DNA of 64,000 nt from Nitrososphaerota archaeon (GCA_028867755.1 JAGWFT010000001.1:1032727-1096726); one strand, 5' to 3'; shown: positions 51,316 to 61,255, counted from the first letter of the stretch. A program made the numbers and translations. Notes: generated from the letters alone by a model not told the origin.

Positions 51316-52875
51316 TTATTTTGGAATTGTAAAAATAAATGTGGCCCCCTGACCATACTTACTTTCAAACCATAACTTTCCACCATGGGTTTCTACTATC
51401 CCTTTGCATATAACAAGACCAAGCCCACTACCACTTGACTCTCTAGTAGAAGAAGTATCCGCTTGATAGAATTTTCTAAATATTTTATCCTTGTCCTCAT
51501 CTCTGATACCCCTACCATTATCTTTAACTAAGATTTTGATTTCAGACGGTGAGTCGTTAGCGATAATTTCTATTTTCCCAGTTTGCGGATTACATACATT
51601 CAGGCTATTTTTAATCAGATTTGTTATGACTTGCTTAATTCTTGCATCATCATAACTTACAAAAATATCACTATTTACATGATTTACAAGTGAAATGGTT
51701 TTGTCTGAAGCAACTGTTTTCAATGCATCAACTGATTTTTTCACTGTATCTTTGATGTTATTTTTTTGTTTTATGATTTTTAGCTGACCCAATTCTAATT
51801 TTTGAACATCCAGTATATCGGATATTAGGTTTAACAGAGAACCAGCATTATCTTTTATTATTTGTAGTCTCTCCTTCTGATCATCAGTAAGATGACCTAG
51901 ATGACCGTTAAGCAGGATATCTGCATATCCTTGTATGGGGACTAGTGGCGTTTTCAATTCATGAGTTAACATTACAGCAAATTCATCCTTGGTTTTATCA
52001 GTCTGTAATAATTTTTCATGAACTTGCTCAAGTTGGACTGACTGCTTTTTGATAAAATTAGTCAGTCGTTGATATCTGATAATTAACAATGGTACAGATA
52101 CAAAAAGCAGGAACCCTGAAATAAGAAGAATTTGGCCATATGTATTGCCAGATTCATCAAATGGTGAATCCCAAATTTGATATTTGAGCACATAATAATT
52201 TTGTAAATTATATCCAAAGAGATCTGTATTTTTTTGTATAACTAGTGAGTTTTGTAACTCGTCAGCAGAAAAGAGGACATTACCTTGCTGGATTCGGCCA
52301 TCCTTAACCTCAATTTGGTATAAAGTCCTATTATTATCCTGATTGGACAATATCAACTTGAAATTATTACTAAATATTACAGGGTTTACAAAAGAATCAA
52401 ACGGGACCGAAAGTATGACCGCCTCACTAGGTTGAGAAAGCTGAAACACAGCATTCATTACCTTGACTCCTCCCAATTCTGCAGGATATTGTGCATACAG
52501 CGAGCTTACATTAGAGCCTTCAAATTCTTGATAAGGATAAGATTCAATAATTTTTCCATTATTCTCAACTATGATATTTTTTATTTGTGAGTTTTGTTCA
52601 AGTATTATTCTACTATAATTATCAAATTGTTGGTCACTTACTAATGATGATTGATTATAAAACTCATTTAGAGTAGCTGCAGCTTGTTTGATTTGATTAT
52701 CTTGCTTTGAGATTTCATCCTCTATTACTTTTCTTTCATCTTCTTTATTTTGACTGACAATTTGTGTTTGATAGTTAGTTATCTGATAATTTGTTATCAG
52801 TACAACAGCTAGAATTATAACACCTACTATGATCGGTTGGACATATGTGGTTTTGATTGACTGTGATTTAATAAT
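51316..52875 (-). CDS. Membrane sensor histidine kinase with non-standard start
   Basis: The kinase core is complete: HisKA with MLTHELKTPLVPIQGYA (phospho-acceptor His), N box NLIKNSLNV, G1 DNGRG and G2 GSGLGLVI. Standard starts begin only at TTG 52476, which would cut off the sensor. The frame continues upstream through a helical extracellular domain to a first membrane helix (IIVGVIILAVVLITNY), with no ATG, GTG or TTG. ATT at 52875 directly follows an in-frame stop. A CTTAAG box is centred about 25 nt upstream, fitting a leaderless ATT start. Confidence 0.7.
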   Translation of the reverse strand: MIKSQSIKTTYVQPIIVGVIILAVVLITNYQITNYQTQIVSQNKEDERKVIEDEISKQDNQIKQAAATLNEFYNQSSLVSDQQFDNYSRIILEQNSQIKNIIVENNGKIIESYPYQEFEGSNVSSLYAQYPAELGGVKVMNAVFQLSQPSEAVILSVPFDSFVNPVIFSNNFKLILSNQDNNRTLYQIEVKDGRIQQGNVLFSADELQNSLVIQKNTDLFGYNLQNYYVLKYQIWDSPFDESGNTYGQILLISGFLLFVSVPLLIIRYQRLTNFIKKQSVQLEQVHEKLLQTDKTKDEFAVMLTHELKTPLVPIQGYADILLNGHLGHLTDDQKERLQIIKDNAGSLLNLISDILDVQKLELGQLKIIKQKNNIKDTVKKSVDALKTVASDKTISLVNHVNSDIFVSYDDARIKQVITNLIKNSLNVCNPQTGKIEIIANDSPSEIKILVKDNGRGIRDEDKDKIFRKFYQADTSSTRESSGSGLGLVICKGIVETHGGKLWFESKYGQGATFIFTIPK

Positions 52876-53223
52876 TTAACTTTGAATCCACAGGATCTTA
52901 AGTATTACTCGTAGTACATCATGATCAGTTACAAAATCAACTCATTTTAGGCTCAGATTATCCAAATTCAGAGACTCTACTAATTCTTTCGAGAACCTCA
53001 GATTATGAAATGCCCTTTTTGTTCTTGTTTAACCTGCTTTATCTTACCCATTATTTCCTATCATATTCTACTCATGCGTGATTTGTACGAGTATCTTTGA
53101 AAGTATATCTAAAATCATTTCAATATGGAGGAGACATTACTATGAGTTGGTCCCTCATCGCAGATTGATAATATCTGTATAGTACAGATACCTCTAAATA
53201 ATTTACATTTTTCAATTTTACAT
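52876..53223. other. Intergenic region between kinase and thioredoxin genes
   Basis: It holds the minus-strand kinase promoter (CTTAAG at 52897-52902), a direct repeat of CTCAGATTAT (about 52954 and 52997), and a strong ribosome-binding-like GGAGGAGA (53127-53134) followed 7 nt later by ATG of an 8-codon frame. The thioredoxin operator is listed separately. I see no convincing gene. Confidence 0.5.
53172..53190. promoter_or_regulatory. Inverted-repeat operator before thioredoxin
   Basis: TATCTGTA-TAG-TACAGATA is a perfect 8-bp inverted repeat. It lies just upstream of the CTAAATAA box (53194-53201), which is about 27 nt before the thioredoxin ATG at 53224. The position suggests an activator, or a repressor that blocks TBP/TFB. 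Confidence 0.55.
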
Positions 53224-53544
53224 ATGGAGCACATTGCACCAGAAGAATTTGATTCAAAGATATTAAACAACGGCAAGAAAACGCTTGTTCTGTTTTATGC
53301 TAGCTGGTGCCCTTATTGTGCAAATTTCAAACCTTCTTTTGAATCTGCTAATGTTAACAATGTAGTAAAGGTTGAAGCTCTTGTAGATGAGGATGAGAAT
53401 CCACTTTGGGATAGATTTAACATTCAAGCAGTGCCCACAATGATTGCTTTTGAAAACGGTAAAGTAGTTGCTAGAAAGGATGCAAGAAAACATGTTGGCC
53501 TTACAAGAGAAGACATGGAATCAATAATAAAAGAATTAACTTGA
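53224..53544 (+). CDS. Thioredoxin
   Basis: The 106-residue cytosolic thioredoxin has the active site SWCPYCANF (WCPYC rather than WCGPC) near residues 28-36 and the cis-Pro loop QAVPTMIAF. It reduces disulfides or acts as a glutaredoxin-like partner. The CPYC dipeptide is the glutaredoxin form. Its end overlaps the convergent HIT gene by 9 bp. Confidence 0.9.
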   Translation: MEHIAPEEFDSKILNNGKKTLVLFYASWCPYCANFKPSFESANVNNVVKVEALVDEDENPLWDRFNIQAVPTMIAFENGKVVARKDARKHVGLTREDMESIIKELT

Positions 53545-53949
53545 TTTTATAAAACTCTTAATTTTATTAGATAATTCTGCCAATTCCTGATCAGTTACAA
53601 TCATTCTTCTTTTCCATGGATTAATCGTTTTTTCATATCTCGGGATTATATGTACATGAACATGTGGGATTATCTGATTTGCTACTCTACCATTATTTTG
53701 ACCAATGTTAAAGCCATCTGCGCCCGTAGCTTGTAATACTGCTCTTGCCACCAGCGGGACTTTGGCAAATAATGACGACACCCCATCTGTTGGCATGTCA
53801 ATTATTTTTTCATGGTGTTCTCGTGGAATAACAAGCGAGTGTCCAAGCTGTATTGGATATCTGTCCATTATTGCAATATGTGTCCTGTCTTCATAAATCA
53901 CATGCGCTTTTTTTCTTCCCTCAATTATATCACAGAAAATACAGGCCAT
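53536..53949 (-). CDS. HIT-family nucleotide hydrolase
   Basis: The 137-residue protein has ACIFCDIIEGRKKAHVIYED at the start and the histidine triad HVHVHIIPR near residue 97. HIT enzymes cleave AMP-linked compounds such as adenosine 5'-phosphoramidate. The N-terminal Cys pair (CxxC) may bind zinc. ATG start. Confidence 0.92.
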   Translation of the reverse strand: MACIFCDIIEGRKKAHVIYEDRTHIAIMDRYPIQLGHSLVIPREHHEKIIDMPTDGVSSLFAKVPLVARAVLQATGADGFNIGQNNGRVANQIIPHVHVHIIPRYEKTINPWKRRMIVTDQELAELSNKIKSFIKSS

Positions 53950-54212
53950 GAGATTCTCCGTTTCTCCATTTTATTTATAGTATGGGACAGCAGAACAGAA
54001 TTCTTGTAAAATCAGTATCTAAAATTCTGATTTGTGATACATGCCATTTATACTGCATTCAACGTATAAAGCATTACAGGTAAGAGACACAACAAACAAA
54101 ACCAGTTGTCACATAGTTAATTTTGTAGATATGGTATTTTGTGGCATTCTCATAATTTCGATATAAAGTACATATTCAAGACCAAATAAATCATAGGCTA
54201 TAGAAAACGCTT

Positions 54213-54854
54213 ATGTATACGAGAAATCAACCTTCGCTAATGCACAAGCGAATTATTAAAACTTCAAGCGCAGTAGTAGCTGCGCTAGTTCTAACGCTTG
54301 TGGGAGCTAATTCATCTGCTTATGCACTGTCAGGTCATGGTGTATCTTATGCACCATCATTTGGTAGCACATATGCTGGTTCTGCACTAGGTAGTGTACC
54401 ATTATACTACAACGATGGTTTGACCATCAATGGACACACTTACAACATATCCAATTATGTACAAACAATACCAACCAAAACACTCTATGTAGGTTCACCT
54501 GCAACCATAACAGTCAAACTATGGGAATATGGCGGCACATACCAAATTCAAGGTGTTGCACTGTTCCTTAATGTAAGTGGCTATAGTCCAAGCGCTGGAG
54601 ACAGCGATACATGGGTACAATACTCCAAAATAACCGGGGTTACTGTACATGATCCTCATAACATGCTTGGTACAACCACAGCGGATGTCAAATATGACAA
54701 AGCCTTCATGTATGTAACATTCCATATGGTGCCAAGCAAACCAATGAATACGTCATGGATGATTTTTACAGCATGGGATCAGCAATTATCAGTCGGCACT
54801 GCAAAGGTAATCAATGGGGTTAATTTCTCATACGTGCCATTTGCATACCATTAA
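54213..54854 (+). CDS. Secreted protein of unknown function (213 aa)
   Basis: The signal peptide spans about residues 13-38 (SSAVVAALVLTLVGANSSAYA). The mature chain is Gly/Ser/Tyr-rich and beta-rich, with TLYVGSPATITVKLWEYGG. It has no PEFG tail and no membrane end, so it may be released. An AAATAAATC box (about 54183) 26 nt upstream fits a leaderless mRNA. Family not recognised, though similar exported proteins are frequent in this phylum. Confidence 0.72.
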   Translation: MYTRNQPSLMHKRIIKTSSAVVAALVLTLVGANSSAYALSGHGVSYAPSFGSTYAGSALGSVPLYYNDGLTINGHTYNISNYVQTIPTKTLYVGSPATITVKLWEYGGTYQIQGVALFLNVSGYSPSAGDSDTWVQYSKITGVTVHDPHNMLGTTTADVKYDKAFMYVTFHMVPSKPMNTSWMIFTAWDQQLSVGTAKVINGVNFSYVPFAYH

Positions 54855-54965
54855 GTGTTAAACTCCCTCAAGTTTCATAACTTTTTTTGCTATCTTATTT
54901 GGTCAGTACTGGATTAACAATTTAACATAGAACACTATCGTCAGATATAGTTAATTAGGGTAGAA

Positions 54966-55049
54966 TTTTGACGTTTATCGTTAAATGGGCAAAAAAGAAA
55001 GAGAAGTACGAGAACAAGAACGTGAGAGCTTTTACGATAAACGTCAAAA
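54966..55049. repeat. 16-bp perfect inverted repeat around a start codon
   Basis: TTTTGACGTTTATCGT (54966-54981) and ACGATAAACGTCAAAA (55034-55049) are exact reverse complements. The first arm ends 3 nt before the ATG at 54985. The second lies inside the coding region. As RNA this would put the start codon in a 52-nt loop; as DNA it could be two half-sites for a dimer. Confidence 0.7.
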
Positions 55050-55587
55050 ACAGCAATTCAAGTACAAGGCAATTGGAATAGGAGTACTAGTGGGCATAAT
55101 AGCTGTACTTGCAGTTTCAAGTTATAATTTCTATATTTTATCCACTCAGGTGGTTCCACAAGGTATGCCTCCTGGAGCAGGTCATCTTGGAGGTGTCAAC
55201 ATGCGTGCCGGAATGCTAACTATGATTTTTGGCCAACAATTCGATTATTCGTCTCCTGCATACCAGATAAAAAGCAGATATATCGATTTTGAAAAGAGTA
55301 ATGGAGAAACAATACACATGCATGCGGCAAACGTAACCCTTGGTTTCTTGTTTAATTCATTACACATCGGAATAACCGACAAGTGTTTTACATTTCCTGA
55401 CAAGCGTGATTTTTGTACTGATGACAAATACAGTCTCAAGTTCTTTGTAAATCACCGTCAAGTTCAAGACATTACTAATTACGTGATCAAAGATAATGAC
55501 AGAGTTCTGATATCTTATGGCAACGAGAACTCCACACAAATAGATGCACAGTTAGCAAAGCTAGATACTTTTGATATTACGTCCTAA
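54985..55587 (+). CDS. Membrane-anchored extracytoplasmic protein (200 aa)
   Basis: A charged N-terminus (KKEREVREQERESFYDKRQK) is followed by a single span (about residues 30-50), then an external domain with IHMHAANVTLGFLFNSLHIG, two Cys (KCFTFPDKRDFC) and VLISYGNE. The pattern recurs in thaumarchaeal and some bacterial exported proteins, sometimes beside disulfide enzymes. The Cys pair may form a disulfide. Function unknown. A 16-bp inverted repeat surrounds its start. Confidence 0.7.
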   Translation: MGKKEREVREQERESFYDKRQKQQFKYKAIGIGVLVGIIAVLAVSSYNFYILSTQVVPQGMPPGAGHLGGVNMRAGMLTMIFGQQFDYSSPAYQIKSRYIDFEKSNGETIHMHAANVTLGFLFNSLHIGITDKCFTFPDKRDFCTDDKYSLKFFVNHRQVQDITNYVIKDNDRVLISYGNENSTQIDAQLAKLDTFDITS

Positions 55588-56396
55588 GACTCGTTTAAAA
55601 TATCTTTTAATGTTTTAAATTCTTCAAGTGTAATCTCGCCTTTGGCCAATCTACTTTTTAGAACCATTAAAGCATAATCGTCTTTGGTTTCATTATCATC
55701 GTGGGATGACAATTCAGATTCTTTATTATCAGTAGTTTCAGAGTCGCATTTCTTCTTTCTTAGGTACAAAATTAACCCTACAATACCAGCTCCACAGATA
55801 GCCATGAGTGGATAAAGAATATTTTTGAAATCATAACTAGTTGAGGATTGTTCTGAATGATACACTGTTGAATTAATTTTTGATACTGTCACGGTATCAG
55901 TAATATTTACACTGTGTTCTACGATGGAATTAGAATGTTGTAAATTAAGCGACTTCAACACAGTATTATTTTCAGCGATATTTTGAGATGTTTGTGAGTT
56001 ATTTTGAGTAGATGTTTGATGATTTACTGGAGAGCCATCAGGAGAAAAGTCAAAAGATATGGTCTTTCCACCAGATTCATCGGTGACAAATGCTGTTGCT
56101 CCATATGTTCCCTTGAGAGAAAACTGGTTTGGATCATTAGTATTAATAATTATGTGGAAGATACCATTTGAATCAGACGCATTACTAGTAATCAGGACAA
56201 GTTTTCCATAAGGATCATGAATTACAAGGTTGACCGATTTTTGAGCATCTGCTTTATCAACAGTTCCTGTAAAATACATGTTCATATACGTAGCATATGA
56301 CGGTCTATCAGTTTGTAATGATTCCACTTCAGCATATGCTGGAATAATAGCTAGAGAAAACACGCACAGTACCAATAATGACACATGGCCAAACAT
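55584..56396 (-). CDS. Surface protein with membrane anchor and cytoplasmic SHOCT domain
   Basis: This 270-residue protein has a signal peptide (about residues 5-22, ending PAYA), an external beta domain starting LQTDRPSYATYMNMYFTGTV, a Ser/Thr/Asn-rich stalk, a membrane span (about 195-212), basic LRKKK, then an acidic linker and a final SHOCT-like helix pair, LKSRLAKGEITLEEFKTLK. SHOCT domains often mediate oligomerisation. The layout places it inside. Its stop overlaps the previous gene within CTAA. Confidence 0.78.
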   Translation of the reverse strand: MFGHVSLLVLCVFSLAIIPAYAEVESLQTDRPSYATYMNMYFTGTVDKADAQKSVNLVIHDPYGKLVLITSNASDSNGIFHIIINTNDPNQFSLKGTYGATAFVTDESGGKTISFDFSPDGSPVNHQTSTQNNSQTSQNIAENNTVLKSLNLQHSNSIVEHSVNITDTVTVSKINSTVYHSEQSSTSYDFKNILYPLMAICGAGIVGLILYLRKKKCDSETTDNKESELSSHDDNETKDDYALMVLKSRLAKGEITLEEFKTLKDILNES

Positions 56397-56497
56397 CTCT
56401 GTTATTCCAATACTGGAAATTATTAAAAATACGTAGAATTGTGAAGAAGTGTTAATTAAATGAGAAATAGTTGACTAATCTCTTGGTCAGAACACGT

Positions 56498-56516
56498 CTT
56501 GTAAAGAAATTACAAG
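56498..56516. promoter_or_regulatory. Inverted repeat upstream of NDH-2
   Basis: CTTGTAA-AGAAA-TTACAAG is a perfect 7-bp inverted repeat about 118 bp before the NDH-2 ATG and about 100 bp before its probable ATATAT box. It is a possible operator; it may be fortuitous in AT-rich DNA. Confidence 0.35.
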
Positions 56517-56633
56517 TAGTTTGTTCATCTCAATGGAGCTATGTGTCTAGTTCTTGTAGTTATGGTATTCTAATATCATGTATCCTATTTACAAAATATA
56601 TGACAAGAGCGACTAAATCTGTAGTGATATACA

Positions 56634-58016
56634 ATGATACGCAAAATTAGTCCAAAAGCATCTCGCAAGACGATGGTCTTAATACTTGGAGGAGGGTTTG
56701 CAGGAAGTAACGTACTGCGGGAGATTCAAAATAAGTTTAACAATGATGCTGAAGTAACTCTGATCAGTCAAGATAATTTTTTCCTTTTTACACCAATGTT
56801 GCCCGAGGTTTCTTCTGGAATGCTTCATCCAAGTGATATTTCCACTCCAATCAGAACTTTTTGTAAGACTGCAAATTTTTGCCATGCAAGAGTTCTTTCA
56901 ATTAACCTAGAAAGTAAAACAGTTACAGTGATTAGAATATTTGATCAAAAAGAGACTACGCTTGAATATGATTATATGGTTCTTGCCATGGGAAGCAAGG
57001 ATAACTTTTTTGGAAATGCCAACATTGAGGAATTTGCGTTTACAATAAAGACATTAGAAGATGCCATTGCAATAAGAAACCATATAATTAGCGTACTTGA
57101 ATGCGCAGACCAAGAAAGGGATAGCATACTGCAGGAACAACTTTTACGGTTTGTTGTAGTTGGAGGAGGGTTTGCTGGAGTAGAGATTGCAACAGAGATA
57201 AATCATTTCTTGCATGATGCTGCAAAAAACTTTTATAAAAATATAGATTTAAAAAAAATACAGACGATAATAGTTTCAGCAAGAAACGGAATCCTACCAG
57301 AAGTTGGAGAAGATCTTGGCAACTTTGCACTAGACTATGTAAAAAAGTCTGGAATCGAGGTAATAACAAATACAAAAGCAGTAGACGCGGGAGAAGACCA
57401 CATATTGCTCAGTGATAACACACTCATTCCATGTGCTACTATGATATGGGCTGGCGGTGTCATAGTAGATCCACTAGTATCATCACTCAAATGCGAGCAT
57501 GGCGCCTCAGGTCGTGTGATAGTTGATCAATATCTAAGACTCAAAGAACATCCAAACATATTTGCACTCGGGGATTGTGTACACTTGGTAGATCATCATA
57601 CCGGTTCAGTTTATCCCACTACAGCTCAAATTGCAATAAGACAAGCTAAAATTGTATCAGAGAATCTTGCTGCCAAGATATATGGTCAAGAGAATGCGAT
57701 GAAAATTTTTGACTATCAAAACAAAGGAGTCATGGCCACAATTGGAAAATGCACTGGTGTGGCATTAATTAATGGAAGAAAAGTTTTTGGATTACAAGCT
57801 TGGTTATTGTGGCGATTATTTTACTGGTTAAACCTACCTACAAATGAGAAGAAAGTAAAAGTTGCTTTTGATTGGCTTCTTCATGCCGTATTTAGGTCAG
57901 ACATAATGACAGTAGGGTTTATCAAGAAAAAGACTCTGACAAGACTTGAAACTCCAATCTATTCAGTTCTAGAAAGAAGCCAAGAAGAGTCTTTTGATAA
58001 CACGTCTTACCTATAA
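56634..58016 (+). CDS. ndh: Type II NADH dehydrogenase (FAD-dependent oxidoreductase)
   Basis: The 460-residue flavoprotein has the FAD loop ILGGGFAGSNVLREI (about residues 17-31), the NAD loop VVVGGGFAGVEIATEI (about 171-186), and the second FAD motif FALGDCVHL. The C-terminal region with LLWRLFYWLNLP would form the membrane-anchoring helices of NDH-2. It passes electrons from NADH to quinone without pumping. In these organisms it may also work in related redox steps; that is not decided here. Confidence 0.88.
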   Translation: MIRKISPKASRKTMVLILGGGFAGSNVLREIQNKFNNDAEVTLISQDNFFLFTPMLPEVSSGMLHPSDISTPIRTFCKTANFCHARVLSINLESKTVTVIRIFDQKETTLEYDYMVLAMGSKDNFFGNANIEEFAFTIKTLEDAIAIRNHIISVLECADQERDSILQEQLLRFVVVGGGFAGVEIATEINHFLHDAAKNFYKNIDLKKIQTIIVSARNGILPEVGEDLGNFALDYVKKSGIEVITNTKAVDAGEDHILLSDNTLIPCATMIWAGGVIVDPLVSSLKCEHGASGRVIVDQYLRLKEHPNIFALGDCVHLVDHHTGSVYPTTAQIAIRQAKIVSENLAAKIYGQENAMKIFDYQNKGVMATIGKCTGVALINGRKVFGLQAWLLWRLFYWLNLPTNEKKVKVAFDWLLHAVFRSDIMTVGFIKKKTLTRLETPIYSVLERSQEESFDNTSYL

Positions 58017-58188
58017 GACATAAAATTTCAGATATTGCCAGATATTATTAGGAATAATGTTATGTATGTCTGAGATATATTCTAGAAATTTACTAAAAAT
58101 AGAGACTGGATTTAAATCGTATCATAAAGGCTGTTTTTAGTTTGAAATGGCAAAGTACAAAATGCTCTACTTACTTTAAAAAATCAAG

Positions 58189-59454
58189 TTGAAAAGAAGG
58201 CTATCACAGAGTCATGAAACTCTAATCCTTGTTACATCGCTTGTCATTTGTATCGCGTTTATTTGGTACTTGCCCTTGAATGTTTATGCACAATCTAACC
58301 AAAATGTAACCATTTCTTCAGGTATCAGCAGTTCACCGATACAGTTTGATAAAAAAGTCTTTTCTTGGACTGATAGAGTTGGCATCACAATATACGCTCC
58401 AGATTTTAATTCTGACCCTAACTTGATTGATACCATTGGGGATACAGAGGATGACAAGATAAATGTGTGTACAACTGGTCACTGCATTCCATACAAGCTA
58501 GTTGAGACTGGAACTAACACTGGTGTTTTTTCCGGTTATGTAGATCTGACAGGTGACCCCAGCCAGAAAGGAGCTTCAGGAATAGATGGAAATGGCGAGA
58601 ATCCATCTGGCATGACCTCAACATGCAATACGATATGTGGTCCTACAGATGGTATGCTTCCAACTACAGGAAACGATGGGATTTCTGTTTCTTTTGAGTA
58701 TTCACGAGATCAAACAGTAACAGGTTCTGCTCTAATTCGCTGGCACATGGGAGAAATTCAATGGTTGCAACCAAACTACTCATCAAGCAGTCAAGGCACG
58801 CTACAAATCGTAGATCCAGACATGAGCATTGTTCCAGATGCAATAAACAAGTTTGACACAAACGTCTGGTCAGACTCAGACTCGGGCGGAATTAAACTTA
58901 CAATGACTGAGACAGACAAAGGAACAGGGGTCTTTCAAGGTACAGTTGATTTTACTACACAGTATCCCTCTTCCGGAAACAGATTACATGTATCTGATGG
59001 TGATACCGTTACAGGTCAATATATCGACAGAACTCTACCTCCTCCATATTCTCCGTCAGATCAATCAAAATTAACTGCAGTTACTACAGTTGGTACTTTG
59101 TTGCCACCATTAGAAAGTGTCCCTGCCAGTAATGCAAGAATAATTGATTCCACTGGCAAAGAACTTGACAAGGTAATGACAGACCAGCAAGTGCAAATTG
59201 TTTCAGATGTCACAAACAAACTAAACAAAGATCAAGAGTTTGCCTACCTAGTACAGATTCAAGATAGTAATGGCATCACTCTTTCATTATCTTGGATAAC
59301 AGGTTCGTTATTACCAAACCAAAGTATGAGTTTGAGTCAATCGTGGAGCCCAAAGTCTCCTGGAACATACACTGCACAGATATTTGTATGGCAAGGTGTA
59401 ACTAGCCCTAATGCTTTATCTCCCCCGTTAACACTACAGATTCCTACATCGTAA
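58189..59454 (+). CDS. Exported protein with repeated beta domains (421 aa)
   Basis: A TTG start, then a signal peptide (about residues 12-35, ending NVYAQ). The mature part contains two copies of a beta module: one with WTDRVGITIYAPDFNSDP and ETGTNTGVFSGYVDLTGD, another with SSSQGTLQIVDPDMS and TDKGTGVFQGTVDFT. A third region near residue 330 resembles a macroglobulin-like domain. Thaumarchaea have many such proteins. No anchor or PEFG tail is seen. Confidence 0.75.
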   Translation: MKRRLSQSHETLILVTSLVICIAFIWYLPLNVYAQSNQNVTISSGISSSPIQFDKKVFSWTDRVGITIYAPDFNSDPNLIDTIGDTEDDKINVCTTGHCIPYKLVETGTNTGVFSGYVDLTGDPSQKGASGIDGNGENPSGMTSTCNTICGPTDGMLPTTGNDGISVSFEYSRDQTVTGSALIRWHMGEIQWLQPNYSSSSQGTLQIVDPDMSIVPDAINKFDTNVWSDSDSGGIKLTMTETDKGTGVFQGTVDFTTQYPSSGNRLHVSDGDTVTGQYIDRTLPPPYSPSDQSKLTAVTTVGTLLPPLESVPASNARIIDSTGKELDKVMTDQQVQIVSDVTNKLNKDQEFAYLVQIQDSNGITLSLSWITGSLLPNQSMSLSQSWSPKSPGTYTAQIFVWQGVTSPNALSPPLTLQIPTS

Positions 59455-59564
59455 TAAATCAAATTTCTAACAGCCTATAATTCCAAATCCAAAATTAAAG
59501 TTAGGTTGGAACTAATCTTAAGAAGGCTAAAATTATACCAAGTCTCAAGGCCTTTTGTTATCTA

Positions 59565-61241
59565 ATGGAAATATCAAGCAGAAATGTAGTTGATGGCCCG
59601 TCAAGGGCACCCCACAGAGCAATGTACAAAGCAATGGGGTTAACAGATAATGATCTTGGAAAACCATTCGTGGGAGTCTCACATACAGGTAATGAAGCAA
59701 CCCCATGTAATATTCACCTTGGTAGATTGGCCTTGCATGCAAAAAATGGTGTTCAAGAATCTGGCGGAACCCCAAGAGAGTTTTCTACAATTGCAGTAAG
59801 TGATGGAATAGCAATGGGTCACGAGGGCATGAAGTCTTCACTGGTCAGTAGAGAAGTAATAGCTGATTCTATTGAATTAATGGTAAGAGCACATCAGTAT
59901 GATGGGCTTGTAGGAATAGCAGGATGTGACAAGAGTTTACCAGGTTCTATGATGGCCATGGCACGATTGAACATCCCATCAGTTTTTGTTTATGGTGGAA
60001 CCATAATGCCTGGAATTTACGAAGGAAAACAAGTCACAGTTCAAGACGTTTACGAAGCAGTAGGGGCATATGATGCAGGACAGCTAACTCTTGAGGCGCT
60101 CAAGAATTTGGAGAACGTAGCATGCCCAAACGCTGGCTCTTGTGGAGGCATGTACACTGCAAATACAATGGCATCGATTAGTGAAGCCATTGGAATTGCA
60201 TTGCCTGGAAGCGCATCTCCTCCTGCAGAAGATCCTAGAAGAGAGAAAATTGTCTACCAAAGCGGCAAGGCAGTCATGAACTTGCTTGAAAATGGAATAA
60301 GGCCAAAAGACATTCTTACATATGAGGCATTTGAGAATGCAATAACTATTGCTAATGCCATAGGTGGTTCTACAAATGCAGTATTGCATCTTCTAGCACT
60401 ATCTAGAGAAATCGGCATAAACTTGACCCTTGAAGATTTTGAAAAAGTGAGAAAACGCACACCGCATATTGCAGATATGAGGCCTGGGGGATTTTATGTC
60501 ATGCTAGATCTTGATAAGATAGGCGGAATTCCTCTAATAATGAAAAGTCTGCAGAAAAAAAATCTCTTAAATGGAAATGCATTGACTGTCACAGGAAAGA
60601 CAATGAAGCAAAATTTGGATTCCATACAACTTTCTTTTGATGAGAATCAAAAAGTACTAAAACCTATAGAAGCACCAATTCACAGTGTAGGAACTCTAAC
60701 CATACTTCGAGGAACCCTTGCTCCAGATGGAGCTGTTGTCAAAGTAGCTGGAATGCATACAACAGAATTTCGAGGAAAAGCCAGAGTATTTGACAGAGAG
60801 GAAGATGCATTTGACGCAATATCAAAACGCGAGATTAAGGAAAATGATGTAGTTGTTATCAGGTATGAGGGTCCAAAGGGTGGCCCAGGTATGAGAGAGA
60901 TGCTCGGAGTCACAGCTGCACTGGTTGGACAAAAATTAGGTGAGAAGGTAGCACTTGTTACAGATGGAAGATTCTCAGGTGCCACTAGAGGTTTAATGAT
61001 AGGGCATGTATCTCCAGAAGCTGCAGTTGGCGGAAACATTGCATTGGTAAAAGACGGCGATGAAATTATAATCAACATTGAAAAGAACAGTATAGATATC
61101 ATGGTACCAGAAAATGAACTTGCAGAACGCAGAAAGCAATGGAAGCCAAGAAAACCAAATTATGAAAAAGGCGCATTGGCAAAATTTGCCTCACTTGTCA
61201 CCTCAGCATCTGAAGGGGCAATAACAAAACCCAAGTGGTAG
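59565..61241 (+). CDS. ilvD: Dihydroxy-acid dehydratase
   Basis: The 558-residue Fe-S dehydratase produces the 2-keto acids of valine and isoleucine synthesis. Cluster and metal motifs are [28 protein letters not shown] and [16 protein letters not shown], and the end has [13 protein letters not shown]. All three expected Cys are present. It complements ilvA at 29159. ATG start. Confidence 0.96.
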   Translation: MEISSRNVVDGPSRAPHRAMYKAMGLTDNDLGKPFVGVSHTGNEATPCNIHLGRLALHAKNGVQESGGTPREFSTIAVSDGIAMGHEGMKSSLVSREVIADSIELMVRAHQYDGLVGIAGCDKSLPGSMMAMARLNIPSVFVYGGTIMPGIYEGKQVTVQDVYEAVGAYDAGQLTLEALKNLENVACPNAGSCGGMYTANTMASISEAIGIALPGSASPPAEDPRREKIVYQSGKAVMNLLENGIRPKDILTYEAFENAITIANAIGGSTNAVLHLLALSREIGINLTLEDFEKVRKRTPHIADMRPGGFYVMLDLDKIGGIPLIMKSLQKKNLLNGNALTVTGKTMKQNLDSIQLSFDENQKVLKPIEAPIHSVGTLTILRGTLAPDGAVVKVAGMHTTEFRGKARVFDREEDAFDAISKREIKENDVVVIRYEGPKGGPGMREMLGVTAALVGQKLGEKVALVTDGRFSGATRGLMIGHVSPEAAVGGNIALVKDGDEIIINIEKNSIDIMVPENELAERRKQWKPRKPNYEKGALAKFASLVTSASEGAITKPKW

Positions 61242-61255
61242 TCTACATTACATCT

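Noticed and set aside
52998-53099. 31-codon frame starting MKCPFCSCLTC
   Set aside because: Cys-rich start resembles zinc proteins, but the rest is a random-looking hydrophobic run without a second Cys pair or promoter.
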